The notes under the pieces: model-generated
The model's input: only the letters and a program-made list of their open reading frames with translations
Databases searched by the model: none
Told to the model about the DNA's origin: nothing
Position numbers and translations under genes: made by a program
Shown here: piece after piece, positions 19,834 to 30,076 of the stretch
How the letters are laid out: every line of letters starts with the position of its first letter
Position numbering within the stretch: the first letter of the stretch is position 1
Assembly (NCBI GenBank): GCA_027493935.1
Contig: JAOSJV010000001.1
Coordinates: 1,364,001-1,428,000 of the forward strand
Origin: Burkholderiales bacterium
GTDB taxonomy: Bacteria > Pseudomonadota > Gammaproteobacteria > Burkholderiales > SG8-39
Direction of reading: 5' to 3'
Length of the DNA stretch: 64,000 bases

Positions 19834-21109
19834 TCAGCGCTCGCGCGCCGCGACCAGGATCGCGCGGAAGTCGTTCACGTTGGTGAGCGTCGGCCCGGTG
19901 GTGACGAGATCGCCGAGCGCCGCGAAGAAACCGTAGCCGTCGTTGTCGGCGAGCATGCGCTTCGCGCCCAGCCCCAGCGTGCCGGCGCGGGCGAGGCTGT
20001 CGGGCGCGAGCACGCACCCCGCGTTACCCTCGGTGCCGTCGATGCCGTCGGTGTCGCCGGCGATGGCGTCGACGCACGGGTGGCCGTCGAGCGCCACCGC
20101 GAGCGCGAGCATGAACTCGGTGTTGCGCCCGCCGCGCCCGTGTCCGCGCACCGTTACCGTCGTCTCGCCGCCGGAAAGCAGCACGCACGGCGGCGGCGCC
20201 GGCTGGCCGTGGCGCGCCGCCTGCAGCGCGATGGCCGCGTGCACCCGCGCCACCTCGCGCGCCTCGCCCTCGATGGCGTCGCCGAGAATCACCGGCGCGA
20301 CGCCATTCGCGCACGCGACCTCCGCGGCCGCCTCGAGCGCGAGCTGCGGGGGTGGCGACGAGCACGGTCTTTGCGCGCGCGAGGCGCGCGTCGCCCGGCT
20401 TCGGCGTCTCCTCGCGCGCAGCGCGCAGATGCTCGAGCACCGCGCCCGGCCCGGCGATGCCGTACTTCTCCAGCACCGCGAGCGCGTCGGCGAACGTCGT
20501 CGGATCGGGGACGGTGGGGCCCGAAGCGATGACCGATGGATCGTCGCCGGGCACGTCCGAGATCGCGAGCGTGACCACCTCGGCCGGCGCGGCGGCCGCG
20601 GCGAGCCGGCCGCCCTTGATCGCCGAGAGATGCTTGCGCACGCAGTTCATCTCGCCGATGCTCGCGCCGCAGGTGAGCAGGGCGCGGTTGACCGCCTGCT
20701 TGTCCTCGAGCGTGAGCCCGGGCGCGGGCGCCGCGAGCAGCGCCGAGCCGCCGCCGGAGATCAGGCACAGGACGAGGTCGTCGCGGCCGAGCCGGGAAAC
20801 GATCGCGAGGATGCGTTCGGCGGCGGCGCGGCCGGCAGCGTCGGGCACCGGATGCGACGCCTCGACGACCTCGATCCGGTCGCAGCGCGCGGCATGCCCG
20901 TAGCGCGTCGCGACGAGCCCGGAAAGCGGGCCGTCCCAGTGCGCCTCGACCGCCTGCGCCATCGCGGCGGCGGCCTTGCCGGCGCCGACGACCACCGTGC
21001 GCCCGCGCGGCCGCGGCGGCAGGTGCGGCGGCACGCACTGCGTCGGCAGGGCTGCCGCGATCGCGGCGTCGAACATGCGCCGGAGGAGCGCGTGTGCGGC
21101 GCGGGGCAT
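19834..21109 (-). CDS. ttuD: Glycerate 2-kinase (MOFRL type), one frameshift
   Basis: Phosphorylates glycerate made from tartronate semialdehyde or hydroxypyruvate. About 425 residues. Family stretches: VVVGAGKAAAAMAQAVE near residue 45, LVLCLISGGGSALLAAP near 110, VRKHLSAIKGGRLA near 150, and the C-terminal MOFRL part with GGETTVTVRGHGRGGRNTEF. One extra base in a C run near 20350 splits the frame after KTVLVATP. It lies nine bases after glxR, which supplies its substrate. Confidence 0.9.
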
Positions 21110-21117
21110 CGGGCCGC

Positions 21118-22002
21118 TCAGCCCTTGCGGCCGAGGTCGAAGTTCGCCAGCATCTCGAGCGCGCGCACCGTGGCGGAGTGGTCCCAGCCGGCGCCGCCGT
21201 TGGCCGCGCACGCGTTCATCAGCTGCTGCGTGATCGCGGTGATCGGCAGCGACATCGCGAGCGCGCGCGCGCCGGCGACCGCGAGCGACAGGTCCTTCAG
21301 GTGCAGCTCGATGCGGAAGCCGGGGTCGAACATGCGATGGATCATGCGCTCGCCGTGCACCTCGAGGATCTTCGACGCGGCGAAGCCGCCCATCAGCGCC
21401 TGGCGCACCTTGGCCGGGTCGGCGCCCGCCTTGGCGGCGAAGACGAGCGCCTCGCCGACCAGCGCGATCGTGCCGCCGACGATGATCTGGTTCGCGACCT
21501 TGCAGGTCTGGCCGTCGCCGTTCCCACCGACCAGCGTGATGTTCTTGCCCATCAGCTCGAAGAGCGGCCTCACCTTCTCGAAGGCCGCCGGCTCGCCGCC
21601 GACCATGATCGTGAGCGAGGCGTTCTTCGCGCCGACCTCGCCGCCGGAGACCGGCGCGTCGAGGTACTGGCAGCCGAGCGCGGTGATCCGCTTGGCGAAG
21701 CGCTTGGTCTCGATCGGCGAAATCGAGCTCATGTCGACCACGGTCTTGCCCTTGGTGAGCCCCTCGGCGACGCCGTCCTCGCCGAACAGCGCGCGCTCGA
21801 CGTCGGGCGTGTCGGGCACCATCAGGAAGATGACCTCGGCCTGCGCGGCCACGTCCTTCGCGTTCTTGCAGACCTTGCCCTTCGCGGCGAGCTCGGCCGC
21901 CACGCCGCTGCGGCTGTGCAGGTACACCTCGTGGCGGCCCGCGATCAGGTGCCCGGCCATGGGCTTGCCCATGATGCCGAGTCCGATGAATCCGAGTTTC
22001 AT
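21118..22002 (-). CDS. glxR: 2-hydroxy-3-oxopropionate (tartronate semialdehyde) reductase
   Basis: NAD(P)H-dependent beta-hydroxyacid dehydrogenase that reduces tartronate semialdehyde to glycerate. 294 residues. The Rossmann motif GFIGLGIMGKPMA is at the N-terminus, the substrate motif DAPVSGGEVGA near 123, and the catalytic lysine region CKVANQIIVGG near 170. Its place between hyi and ttuD is the classical glyoxylate route, although glyoxylate carboligase is not in the window. Confidence 0.93.
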   Translation of the reverse strand: MKLGFIGLGIMGKPMAGHLIAGRHEVYLHSRSGVAAELAAKGKVCKNAKDVAAQAEVIFLMVPDTPDVERALFGEDGVAEGLTKGKTVVDMSSISPIETKRFAKRITALGCQYLDAPVSGGEVGAKNASLTIMVGGEPAAFEKVRPLFELMGKNITLVGGNGDGQTCKVANQIIVGGTIALVGEALVFAAKAGADPAKVRQALMGGFAASKILEVHGERMIHRMFDPGFRIELHLKDLSLAVAGARALAMSLPITAITQQLMNACAANGGAGWDHSATVRALEMLANFDLGRKG

Positions 22003-22220
22003 GCTGTCCTCCTGGTCGATTGGTGTGTGGCCGGAGCAGGGTTTCGATCAATGCTACCGCCCATCGCTTCGTCCGACGATATGAATGTCCAGCCCGGCGG
22101 CGCGGCCTTGAGCCGAGGCGGGCGGGGCGGGCCTGGTGCGGCAAAGCGCGTCGTCGAGCGGGGACCCGGCTTGCGGCCGCAGGCGCCGGCCGGGCGCAGC
22201 CGCTGACGCTCGCGATGCGA
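22003..22220. other. 218-bp gap between hyi and glxR with one arm of a dispersed repeat
   Basis: No gene is visible. The gap probably holds a promoter for glxR-ttuD-allC; an AT-richer patch lies near 22030-22085. Bases 22173-22209 match the right arm of the inverted-repeat element at 32653-32806 in 33 of 37 positions. Confidence 0.5.
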
Positions 22221-22996
22221 TCACAGGTAGGGCGCGAGCCAGCGCAGGCCCTCGGCAGTGCTGGTCTGCGGCTTGTACTCGCAGCCGATCCAGCCGTCGT
22301 AGCCGAGTCGGTCGATGTGCTCGAACAGGAACGGGTAGTTGATCTCGCCGGTGCCGGGCTCGTGGCGGCCCGGGTTGTCGGCGACCTGCATGTGGCCGAT
22401 GCGGCCGAGTTCCGCCTCGATCGTGCGCGCGAGATCGCCTTCCATCACCTGCATGTGGTAGATGTCGTACTGCAGCCGCAGGTTGCCCGAGCCGACTTCT
22501 TCGATGATCTCGAGCGCCTGGCGCGACCGGTCGAGGAAGAACCCCGGGATGTCGATCGTGTTGACCGGCTCGGTCACGAGCAGGATCCCGGCAGCCCCTG
22601 TCTGCCGCGCCGCGAACCTCAGGTTCTCGACCAGCGCAGCCCGCGCCCGCTCGGCCGTCACGCCGGCCGGGGGATGCCGGCGAGGCAGTTCAGCCGCCTG
22701 CAGCCGAGCGCGGTCGCGTACTCGATCGCGCGGCCGACGCCGTCCTGGAACTCGGCGGTGCGGCCGGGGTGGCACGCGATGCCGCGCTCGCCCTTCGCCC
22801 AGTCGCCGGGCGGCATGTTGTGCAAGACCTGCACCAGGCCGTTCCTGCCGAGCGCCTCGGCGAGCGCTTCTTTCGGGTAGGCGTAGGGGAAGAGATACTC
22901 GACGCCCTTGAAGCCGGCCTGCGCGGCCGCCGCGAAGCGGTCCATGAAGTCGACCTCGTTGTAGAGCAGCGACAGGTTCGCGCAGAATCTCGGCAT
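22221..22996 (-). CDS. hyi: Hydroxypyruvate isomerase, one frameshift
   Basis: TIM-barrel enzyme that interconverts hydroxypyruvate and tartronate semialdehyde. About 258 residues. MPRFCANLSLLYNEVDFMDR at the start and GVEYLFPYAYP are typical, and the metal-site glutamates and histidines are in LVTEPVN, QYDIYHMQ and GEINYPFLF. One base is missing in a C run near 22672, between LAGIP and AGVTAERAR. It precedes glxR and ttuD on the same strand. Confidence 0.92.
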
Positions 22997-23082
22997 CGAT
23001 GCGTCTCCCGGTCTGGCGAGCTATTCCCGTGCGAGCGGCCGGCGGCCTCGCCGCGCGCTGCCGGTCGCCTCCGGCGCGGCGC

Positions 23083-23856
23083 TCAATGCGCCGCCTGGCC
23101 GCGGAACGCCCACCCGGTGAAGCGCTTCTCCACCGCCGCGGTGATCGCGTACAGCAGGATGCCCAGCACCGCCAGCACGATCAGTCCGGCGAACACGATC
23201 GGCACCTGGAACGAGGCCTGCGCGTCGAGCATCAACTTGCCGATGCCCTTGTTCGAGCCGACGGTCTCGGAGACCACCGCGCCGACGAATGCGAGCGTGA
23301 TCGCCACCTTGAGCGAGCCGAAGAAGTAGGGGAACGAGCGCGGGATGCCGACCTTGCGCATGATGTCGAGCTTGGAGGCGCCGAGCGCGCGCAGCACGTC
23401 CTCGAGCTCGGGCTCGGTGGTCGCGAGTCCGGTGGCGACGTTGACCACGATCGGGAAGAACGAGATCAGGAACGCGGTCAGGATCGCCGGGATCTCGCCG
23501 AAGCCGAACCACAGGATCAGCACCGGCACCACCGCGACCTTCGGGATCGAGTTGAAGCCGACCAGCACCGGGTAGATGCCGGCGTAGAGCGCGCGGTGCC
23601 AGCCCACGGCGATGCCGAGCACGAGGCCGAACACCGTGGCGATCAGGAAGCCGGCGAGCGTCGTCCACAGCGTGACGAACGAGTTGTCGACGATCGGCGC
23701 GCGGTACTGCCAAAGGGCGGCGAACACGTCCGACGGCGCCGGTAGGATCGTGAGCGGAACCTCGAACAGCCGGCACACCGCCTCCCACACGACGAACAGC
23801 CCAACGGTGAACGCGGCCGGCGCGCCGAACTTGATCGCGAGCTCGCGCGATTCCAT
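23083..23856 (-). CDS. NitT/TauT-type ABC transporter permease
   Basis: A 257-residue inner-membrane permease with six or so helices. The binding-protein-dependent signature region is TEPELEDVLRALGASKLDIMRK, near residue 145, where the EAA loop meets the ATPase. It overlaps the upstream ATPase gene (ATGA) and precedes hyi by 86 bases. The substrate is unknown; position points to a purine breakdown product such as allantoin or a ureide. Confidence 0.9.
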   Translation of the reverse strand: MESRELAIKFGAPAAFTVGLFVVWEAVCRLFEVPLTILPAPSDVFAALWQYRAPIVDNSFVTLWTTLAGFLIATVFGLVLGIAVGWHRALYAGIYPVLVGFNSIPKVAVVPVLILWFGFGEIPAILTAFLISFFPIVVNVATGLATTEPELEDVLRALGASKLDIMRKVGIPRSFPYFFGSLKVAITLAFVGAVVSETVGSNKGIGKLMLDAQASFQVPIVFAGLIVLAVLGILLYAITAAVEKRFTGWAFRGQAAH

Positions 23857-24635
23857 CAGTGGCGCCCGATCAGGGTGCGCAGCTCGTGCACGATGTCCTG
23901 GAACGGCTGCGTGTAGGTGACGTCGAGGTCGCGCGGGCGCGGCAGGTTCACCTCGCAGCGCTTGACGATGCGTCCCGGGCGGCTCGACATGACGTACACC
24001 GTGTCGGCGAGGAACACCGCCTCGCGCAGGTCGTGGGTGACCAGCATCACGGTCACCTTCTGCCGCGCCTGGACGTCGCGCAACGTGCACCAGAGCTCTT
24101 CGCGCGTGAAGGCGTCGAGCGCGCCGAACGGCTCGTCGAGCATCAGGATCTCGGGTTCGTGGATCAGCGCCCGGCAGATCGAGGTGCGCTGCTGCATGCC
24201 GCCGGAGAGCTGCCACGGGAACTTCTCGGTGAAGCCGGCGAGCCCCACCGAATCGAGGAGCTTGCGCGCGCGGTCGAGATAGGCGGCGCGCTCGGCGCGC
24301 AGCCGGCTGCGGTGCGGCTGCACGATCTCGAGCGGCAGCAGCACGTTCTGCGCGGCGGTGCGCCAGGGCAGCAGGTTCGCGTTCTGGAACGCCATGCCGA
24401 CCTTCTTCAGCGGTCCGGTGACCGGCCGCCCCTCGACCGTGAGCGTGCCGCCGAGCGGCGGGTGCAGGCCGGAGATCAATTTCATGAGCGAGCTCTTGCC
24501 GCAGCCGGACGGGCCGACCACGGCGAAGAACTCGCCGGCGGCGACCGAGATGCTGACCTCCTCGATCGCCTTAACCGCCTGCTCGGCGCGGCCGTAGGCC
24601 ATCGACACGCGGTCGAGCCGGATCAACTCGTCCAT
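23856..24635 (-). CDS. NitT/TauT-type ABC transporter ATP-binding protein
   Basis: A 259-residue ATPase subunit with all motifs: Walker A GPSGCGKSS (near residue 42), Q-loop MAFQNANLLPW, signature LSGGMQQR, Walker B ILMLDEPFGALDA and switch histidine VTHDLREA. Partner of the overlapping permease and the upstream binding protein. Confidence 0.95.
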   Translation of the reverse strand: MDELIRLDRVSMAYGRAEQAVKAIEEVSISVAAGEFFAVVGPSGCGKSSLMKLISGLHPPLGGTLTVEGRPVTGPLKKVGMAFQNANLLPWRTAAQNVLLPLEIVQPHRSRLRAERAAYLDRARKLLDSVGLAGFTEKFPWQLSGGMQQRTSICRALIHEPEILMLDEPFGALDAFTREELWCTLRDVQARQKVTVMLVTHDLREAVFLADTVYVMSSRPGRIVKRCEVNLPRPRDLDVTYTQPFQDIVHELRTLIGRH

Positions 24636-24717
24636 CGGAACCGGTGCATGGGATGCACGAAGGCGCGTCCCCGGCGTACGGCCTGCGCCGCGCGCCGGGG
24701 CACCGCCCGGCGCGGCA

Positions 24718-25734
24718 CTACTTCACCATCCGCTGCTCGCGCGGCGGCAGGTACTGGCCGGTGAAGATCTCCGCCGCCTTCGGCTTGTTCGTGTACTTGA
24801 ACGCGATGCCGATCTGGTCGATCGAGCGCTCGAGGCGCTTCGCGTCGACTCCGCCGAAGCCGTTCTGCCGCACGTACGGCGTCACGAAGTTGCGCTCGAT
24901 CGAGAGTTTCAGGCGCTCGAGCTCGACGTCGCGCTTGGCGATCGGGTTGCGCTTCATCACCGAGTCGATCGCGCTGTCGGGATCGCGGATCGTCTCCTGC
25001 ACGCCCCGGATCGTCGCCCGCACGAAGCCGGCGAGCTCTTTTCGCGTTGAAGCGCATGAAGTCGGGATTGGCGATGATCGCGTTGCCGTACAGGTCGAGC
25101 CCGTAGTCGCGCATCATCATCACGACGATCTCGCTCGCCGGGACGTTCTGCGCGCGCAGGTTCATGAAGGAAGAGAACCAGAACCCGGTGATCGCATCGA
25201 CCTTGCCCTGCGCGAGCATCGGCTCGCGCACCGGGAAGCCGACGTTCTCGATCCTCACTTTCGCGGCGTCGATCCCGTTCGCGCGCACGAAGATCGGCCA
25301 CTGCGCATAGGCGCCGTCGGGCGCCGGGGCGCCGAGCACCTTGCCCTCCAGGTCCTTCGGCTTGGCGATGCCGGTCTTCTTCAGCGTGATGATCGCGAAC
25401 GCCGGCGCGTCGTACATCATCAGCACCGCCCTCACCGGGTTGTTGCGCGGCTCGTCGCGGTACTTGATGAGCGAATTGATGTCGGCGAATCCGACCTCGT
25501 AGGCGCCCGATGCGACGCGGTTGATGCCCTCGACGGAGCCCGCCCCGGGTCGATCGAGACGTTCAGCCCCTCGGCCTTGTAGTAGCCCTTGTCGATGGCG
25601 ACGAAGAACGGCGCGGCCGGGCCCTCGAAGCGCCAGTCCAGCGCGAATCGCACCGGGTTGAGCTTCTGGGCGGCGGCGGGCGCCGCGACGACGAGCGCGC
25701 AGAGCGCGCCCAGCACGATGGAACGGATGCGCAT
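24718..25734 (-). CDS. NMT1/THI5-like ABC substrate-binding protein, two frameshifts
   Basis: Periplasmic binding protein of the NitT/TauT class, about 338 residues. A signal peptide (IVLGALCALVVAAPAAAQ) is followed by VRFALDWRFEGPAAPFFVAIDKGYY, the pattern seen in pyrimidine and thiamine-precursor binders, so a heterocyclic ligand is plausible. Breaks lie near 25545 (G run, after SIDPG) and near 25042 (A run, in FNAKELAGF). It is the first gene of the leftward purine series; GAGGAGG lies upstream of ATG 25734. Confidence 0.85.
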
Positions 25735-25918
25735 TGCCGGATCTCCTCCTCGAGAATGGTCGGAATCGCGCGCGGACCGCCTGCCGACCGACCGTGGCAG
25801 GGTCCGTACTGCTCCCCTTTCCGGGCCGCCCGGTTCGTCCCGGACCGCCCGCCGGCGCGATTCTACCCAGGTGCGCGGCGATCCGGTGGACGCCTCGTGC
25901 GGGGCACCCGGCGCGCGG
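25735..25918. other. Intergenic gap between argG and the ABC binding-protein gene
   Basis: 184 bases without a gene. It must contain the end of the argG transcript and the promoter of the leftward transporter and purine series. I see no T-run terminator and no strong sigma-70 match; the only clear signal is the GAGGAGG ribosome-binding site near 25745-25755. Confidence 0.4.
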
Positions 25919-27208
25919 CTAACGCCGCCCGCGCCGCCGCAGGTTGGCGGCGATCCGCAGCCTGAGCGCGTTCAGGCGGATGAACCCGGCCGCGTCGGCC
26001 TGGTTGTAGGCGCCCGCGTCCTCCTCGAAGGTCGCGATCGCCGGGTCGAACAGCGAGTCGGTCGGCGACGCGCGCCCGACCACGATCGCCGTGCCCTTGT
26101 AGAGCTTGAGCCGCACGGTGCCGTTCACCGTGGCCTGCGACTGGTCGATCAGCGACTGCAGCAGGCGCCGCTCCGGGCTGAACCAGTAGCCGTTGTAGAT
26201 CAGGCGCGCGTAGCGCGGCATCAGGTCGTCCTTGAGCGCGAGCACCTCGCGGTCGAGCGTGATCGACTCCATCGCGCGGTGCGCCTTCAGCATGATCGTC
26301 CCCCCGGGCGTCTCGTAGCAGCCGCGCGACTTCATGCCGACGTAGCGGTTCTCGACCATGTCCAGCCGGCCGATGCCGTGTCTTCCGCCGATCGCATTCA
26401 GCTTCTCGAGCACCTTGGCGGGCGTCATGCGCCGCCCGTTCACGGCGACGATGTCGCCGCGCTCGTAGGCGAGCTCGACGTGCTCGGCGCGCCCGGGCGC
26501 CTTCTCCGGGCTCACCGTGATGCGCCACATCGACTCCTCGGGCTCGTAGTCCGGGTCCTCGAGGATGCCGCCCTCGTAGGAGATGTGGAGCAGGTTGGCG
26601 TCCATCGAATAGGGCGCGCCCCCGCCTCGCTTCTTCGATCCCTGCTTCTTGAAGTCGACCGGGATGCCGTGGTGGTCGGCGTAGCGCAGGAGCCGCTCGC
26701 GCGAGGTGAGGTCCCATTCGCGCCACGGGGCGATGATCTTGACGTCGGGCATCAGCGCGTAGGCGCCGAGCTCGAAGCGTACCTGGTCGTTGCCCTTTCC
26801 GGTCGCGCCGTGCGAGATCGCGTCGGCCCCGGTGCGGCGCGCGATCTCGACCAGATGCTTGGCGATCAACGGCCGGGCGATCGACGTGCCGAGCAGGTAC
26901 TCGCCCTCGTAGATCGCGTTGGCGCGGAACATCGGGAACACGAAGTCGCGGACGAACTCCTCGCGCAGGTCCTCGATGAAGATCTCGCGCACGCCGAGCA
27001 TGCGCGCCTTCTTGCGCGCCGGCGCCACCTCCCCGCCCTGGCCGATGTCGGCGGTGAACGTGACGACCTCGCAGTCGTAGACGTCCTGCAGCCACTTCAG
27101 GATCACCGAGGTGTCGAGCCCGCCCGAGTAGGCGAGCACCACCTTCCGCACGCCGCCCTGCGCGGCCGGTGACTGCCTCTTCTTCGCCTTTGCCATTCTT
27201 CCCGCCAT
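25919..27208 (-). CDS. argG: Argininosuccinate synthase
   Basis: Joins citrulline and aspartate with ATP. About 429 residues. The ATP pyrophosphatase P-loop [12 protein letters not shown] is near residue 26, and [13 protein letters not shown] and the citrulline-binding [14 protein letters not shown] follow. Intact. The first codons ([13 protein letters not shown]) are basic and give two possible starts, at 27208 and 27196. It is the last gene of a leftward argD-argF-argG set. Confidence 0.95.
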   Translation of the reverse strand: MAGRMAKAKKRQSPAAQGGVRKVVLAYSGGLDTSVILKWLQDVYDCEVVTFTADIGQGGEVAPARKKARMLGVREIFIEDLREEFVRDFVFPMFRANAIYEGEYLLGTSIARPLIAKHLVEIARRTGADAISHGATGKGNDQVRFELGAYALMPDVKIIAPWREWDLTSRERLLRYADHHGIPVDFKKQGSKKRGGGAPYSMDANLLHISYEGGILEDPDYEPEESMWRITVSPEKAPGRAEHVELAYERGDIVAVNGRRMTPAKVLEKLNAIGGRHGIGRLDMVENRYVGMKSRGCYETPGGTIMLKAHRAMESITLDREVLALKDDLMPRYARLIYNGYWFSPERRLLQSLIDQSQATVNGTVRLKLYKGTAIVVGRASPTDSLFDPAIATFEEDAGAYNQADAAGFIRLNALRLRIAANLRRRGRR

Positions 27209-27227
27209 CGATGAATCCGCTTGCCGC

Positions 27228-28151
27228 TCAGCCCGCGACGCGTCCGAGCAGAAGGTACTCGATCAGCGCCTTCTGCGTGTGCAGCCGGTTCTCGGCCTCG
27301 TCCCAGACCACGCTCTGCGGACCGTCGATCACTTCGGCGGCCACTTCCTCGCCGCGGTGCGCCGGCAGGCAGTGCATGAAGATCGCGTCGGGTCTTGCCG
27401 CGCGCATCATGTCGGCGTCGACCTGCCAGTCGTGGAACGCGCGCTTGCGCTGGGCGTCCTCGGCCTCGAAGCCCATGCTGGTCCACACGTCGGTGGTGAC
27501 GAGGTCCGCCCCGCGCACCGCATCCATCGGGTCGGCGAACTCGCGGTAGTGGCCGGTGCCGCGCAGCCCGGCGCGCCCGGGTTCGACCGCATAGCCCGGC
27601 GGCGTCGAGACCTGAACCGTGAAGCCGAGCGTCTCGGCGGCCTGCAGCCAGGTGCTGCACACATTGTTCGAGTCGCCGATCCACGCCACCGTGCGTCCCT
27701 CGATCGAGCCGCGGTGCTCGGTGTAGGTGTAGATGTCGGCCAGGATCTGGCACGGGTGGAACTCGTTGGTGAGGCCGTTGATCACCGGCACCCGCGAGTG
27801 GCGGGCGAAGCGCTCGACGATGTCCTGCTCGAAGGTGCGGATCATGACGATGTCGCACATGCGCGAGATGACCTGCGCGGCGTCCTCGACCGGCTCGCCG
27901 CGGCCGAGCTGGGAGTCGCGCGTGTTGAAGTAGATCGCGAAGCCGCCGAGCTGCTGCATGCCGGCCTCGAACGAGAGGCGGGTGCGCGTGCTCGCTTTCT
28001 CGAAGATCATCACCAGCGTGCGGTCGGCGAGCGGCCAGTAGCGCTCGTAGCGCCGGAAGCGCTCCTTGATCCAGCGCGTGCGCGCGAAGACGTGGGTGAG
28101 CTCGTCGCGCGAGAAATCCTTGAACTGCAGGAAGTGCCGCGGCGCGGTCAC
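27228..28151 (-). CDS. argF: Ornithine carbamoyltransferase
   Basis: Makes citrulline from ornithine and carbamoyl phosphate. 307 residues from GTG 28151 ([13 protein letters not shown]), the only start that gives the normal N-terminus. Carbamoyl-phosphate motif [13 protein letters not shown] near residue 50, ornithine and carbamoyl-phosphate site [10 protein letters not shown] near 130, and [10 protein letters not shown] near 265 with the catalytic cysteine. It lies 14 bases after argD. Confidence 0.95.
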   Translation of the reverse strand: MTAPRHFLQFKDFSRDELTHVFARTRWIKERFRRYERYWPLADRTLVMIFEKASTRTRLSFEAGMQQLGGFAIYFNTRDSQLGRGEPVEDAAQVISRMCDIVMIRTFEQDIVERFARHSRVPVINGLTNEFHPCQILADIYTYTEHRGSIEGRTVAWIGDSNNVCSTWLQAAETLGFTVQVSTPPGYAVEPGRAGLRGTGHYREFADPMDAVRGADLVTTDVWTSMGFEAEDAQRKRAFHDWQVDADMMRAARPDAIFMHCLPAHRGEEVAAEVIDGPQSVVWDEAENRLHTQKALIEYLLLGRVAG

Positions 28152-28165
28152 GGGCGGGCAGCCGG

Positions 28166-29350
28166 TCAGTCCGCCGGCCGGGCGAGGAAGGCACGCACGA
28201 GCGGCGCGAGCCGCGCGACGAGCTCGTCGGCCTCGGCCGCGCCGATCACGAGCGGCGGCAGCAGCCGCACCACGCGCTCGGCGGTCACGTTGAGGAGCAG
28301 CCCGGCGGCGAGCGCTTCGTTCACCAGCGCGCCGCACGGCCGGTCGAGCTCGATGCCGATCATCAGGCCCTTGCCGCGGATGTCGGCGACGCCGGCGAAG
28401 CTCCCGAGCGCCTCGGCGAGGCCGGCTCGGATCCGCTCGCCCATCGCGGCGGCGTGCTCGACCAGCCGATCGGCCTGCATCGCGTCGAGCGTGGCGAGGC
28501 CGGCGGCGCAGGCGAGCGGTCCGCCGCCGAAGGTCGAGCCGTGGTTGCCGGGCTGGAAGACGCCGGCGGCGGGACCCGCCGCGAGGCACGCGCCGATCGG
28601 CATGCCCGAGCCGAGCCCCTTCGCGAGCGGCATCACATCGGGCACCACGTCCGCCCACTGATGTGCGAACCACTTCCCGGTGCGGCCCATGCCGCTCTGC
28701 ACCTCGTCGATCATCAGGAGCCAGCCGCGCTCGTCGCAGATCTGGCGCAGGAACCGGACGTAGCCGGGGTCGGCGACGCGGATCCCGCCCTCGCCCTGCA
28801 GCACTTCGACCAGCACCGCGACGACGTTGCGATTGTGCTCGGCCACGTGACGCACGGCCTGCGCGTCGTTGTACGGCACGCGCACGAACCCGGGCACGAG
28901 CGGCTCGAAGCCCGCCTGCGCCTTGCGGTTGCCGGTGGCCGACAGCGTCGCGAGCGTGCGGCCGTGCCAGGCGTGCTCCATGACGACGATGGCGCCGCTC
29001 GCGATGCCCTTGCGGTGGCCGTAGAGGCGCGCGAGCTTGATCGCGCACTCGTTCGCCTCGGCGCCGGAGCTGCAGAAGAAGACCTCGTCCATCCGGGCAA
29101 GCTCGCAGAGCCGGTCGGCGAGGCGCTCCTGCAGGGGGATCCCGTACAGGTTCGAGGTGTGGATCACCCTCGCGGCCTGGTCCGCGATCGCGCCGACGAT
29201 CGCCGGATGCGCGTGCCCCAGTCCGGAGACCGCGATCCCGGCGAGCGCGTCGAGGTACCGTCTGCCGGCCTCGTCCCACAGCCAGACGCCCTTGCCGTGC
29301 GTGAACGACACCGGCAGCCGCGCGTAGGTGTTCATCACGTGGGAGGGCAT
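28166..29350 (-). CDS. argD: Acetylornithine aminotransferase
   Basis: PLP-dependent class III aminotransferase of arginine (and lysine) synthesis, about 394 residues. PLP-phosphate loop CSSGAEANECA near 105, cofactor aspartate in LLMIDEVQSGMGRTG, and the Schiff-base lysine in MPLAKGLGSGMPIGA. Start MPSHVMNTYARLPVSF at 29350; MNTYARL at 29335 is the alternative. First gene of argDFG. Confidence 0.93.
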   Translation of the reverse strand: MPSHVMNTYARLPVSFTHGKGVWLWDEAGRRYLDALAGIAVSGLGHAHPAIVGAIADQAARVIHTSNLYGIPLQERLADRLCELARMDEVFFCSSGAEANECAIKLARLYGHRKGIASGAIVVMEHAWHGRTLATLSATGNRKAQAGFEPLVPGFVRVPYNDAQAVRHVAEHNRNVVAVLVEVLQGEGGIRVADPGYVRFLRQICDERGWLLMIDEVQSGMGRTGKWFAHQWADVVPDVMPLAKGLGSGMPIGACLAAGPAAGVFQPGNHGSTFGGGPLACAAGLATLDAMQADRLVEHAAAMGERIRAGLAEALGSFAGVADIRGKGLMIGIELDRPCGALVNEALAAGLLLNVTAERVVRLLPPLVIGAAEADELVARLAPLVRAFLARPAD

Positions 29351-29631
29351 GGCTGCGGGCGATCGCGAGGTCGGGAATTGGCCGCGAAAAGCAAACGGCG
29401 GCTGGCGCCGCCGTGTGAGACAGGCGGATGGTAGCACATTGTTCCACCAGGAACCGCGCCGCGCCGAGAGCCCGTTCCACACGCGCGACATCTTCAGCCG
29501 CGCGCCGACGAGCCGTGGCGCGCTGAACCATGCGCGGCTCCTAGACGAGCTCGCAGTCGCGGATTTCGTCGCCGGCGGCGCGCCGGCGACCGCGCGCGCC
29601 GCCGCGGACGGCGCCGCCTGACGCGCGGGCG
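29351..29631. other. Intergenic gap upstream of argD
   Basis: 281 bases. It includes an AT-richer patch (near 29430-29445) that may hold the argD promoter. No credible gene is seen; the open frames crossing it lack start signals and family features. Confidence 0.4.
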
Positions 29632-29871
29632 CTACGACTCCTTCGCGACGAGCGCGACCACCGCCTCGCGGCCCGCCGACCGGCCCGACGGCGCAGGGGC
29701 CGGCGTCTGGGGCCGGCAGTCCAGCACTTCGCATTGCCGGTACATCTGCGCCAGCTTGCGCTCGGCATCGGCGACGTCGCGGCCGTGGATCATCAGGTGG
29801 TCCACCACCAGGCCCGTCCGGGTGCGGATGCGAAAGGCATACTTCGTGGTCGTCGATGTGTGCAGCGCCAT
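29632..29871 (-). CDS. Small hypothetical protein
   Basis: 79 residues from ATG 29871, with GGAGG just upstream. Unrecognised. The N-terminal half (YAFRIRTRTGLVVDHLMIHG) looks like a beta sheet, then a helix (RDVADAERKLAQMYRQCEV) with two cysteines, and a proline-rich tail. It lies alone between argD and the decarboxylase gene, in the same direction as both. Confidence 0.6.
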   Translation of the reverse strand: MALHTSTTTKYAFRIRTRTGLVVDHLMIHGRDVADAERKLAQMYRQCEVLDCRPQTPAPAPSGRSAGREAVVALVAKES

Positions 29872-29930
29872 AACCCCTCCCCCTACAAGCACTTGCGTCG
29901 TAATTAGCACAGCTCTCCGAGGAGCGCAAC

Positions 29931-29991
29931 GCAACTGCTCACGCGGCCACGGGATTGCCGCGGCGGAATCCGTCCGAGCGTGAGCAGTTGC
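29931..29991. repeat. 61-base hairpin element with 14-bp perfect outer arms
   Basis: Outer arms 29931-29944 and 29978-29991 (GCAACTGCTCACGC and its complement) enclose a second, nearly complete stem. It starts 86 bases past the decarboxylase stop on the transcribed strand and may end that transcript, although no T run follows. Confidence 0.75.
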
Positions 29992-30076
29992 ACACGCCGT
30001 GAGCTTCGCTCCATCGGGTCAGCCCGGGGAAGGCGCGCGCGGCGGGGGCCGTCCGCCGGGCAGGCGGGCCCGCCGC

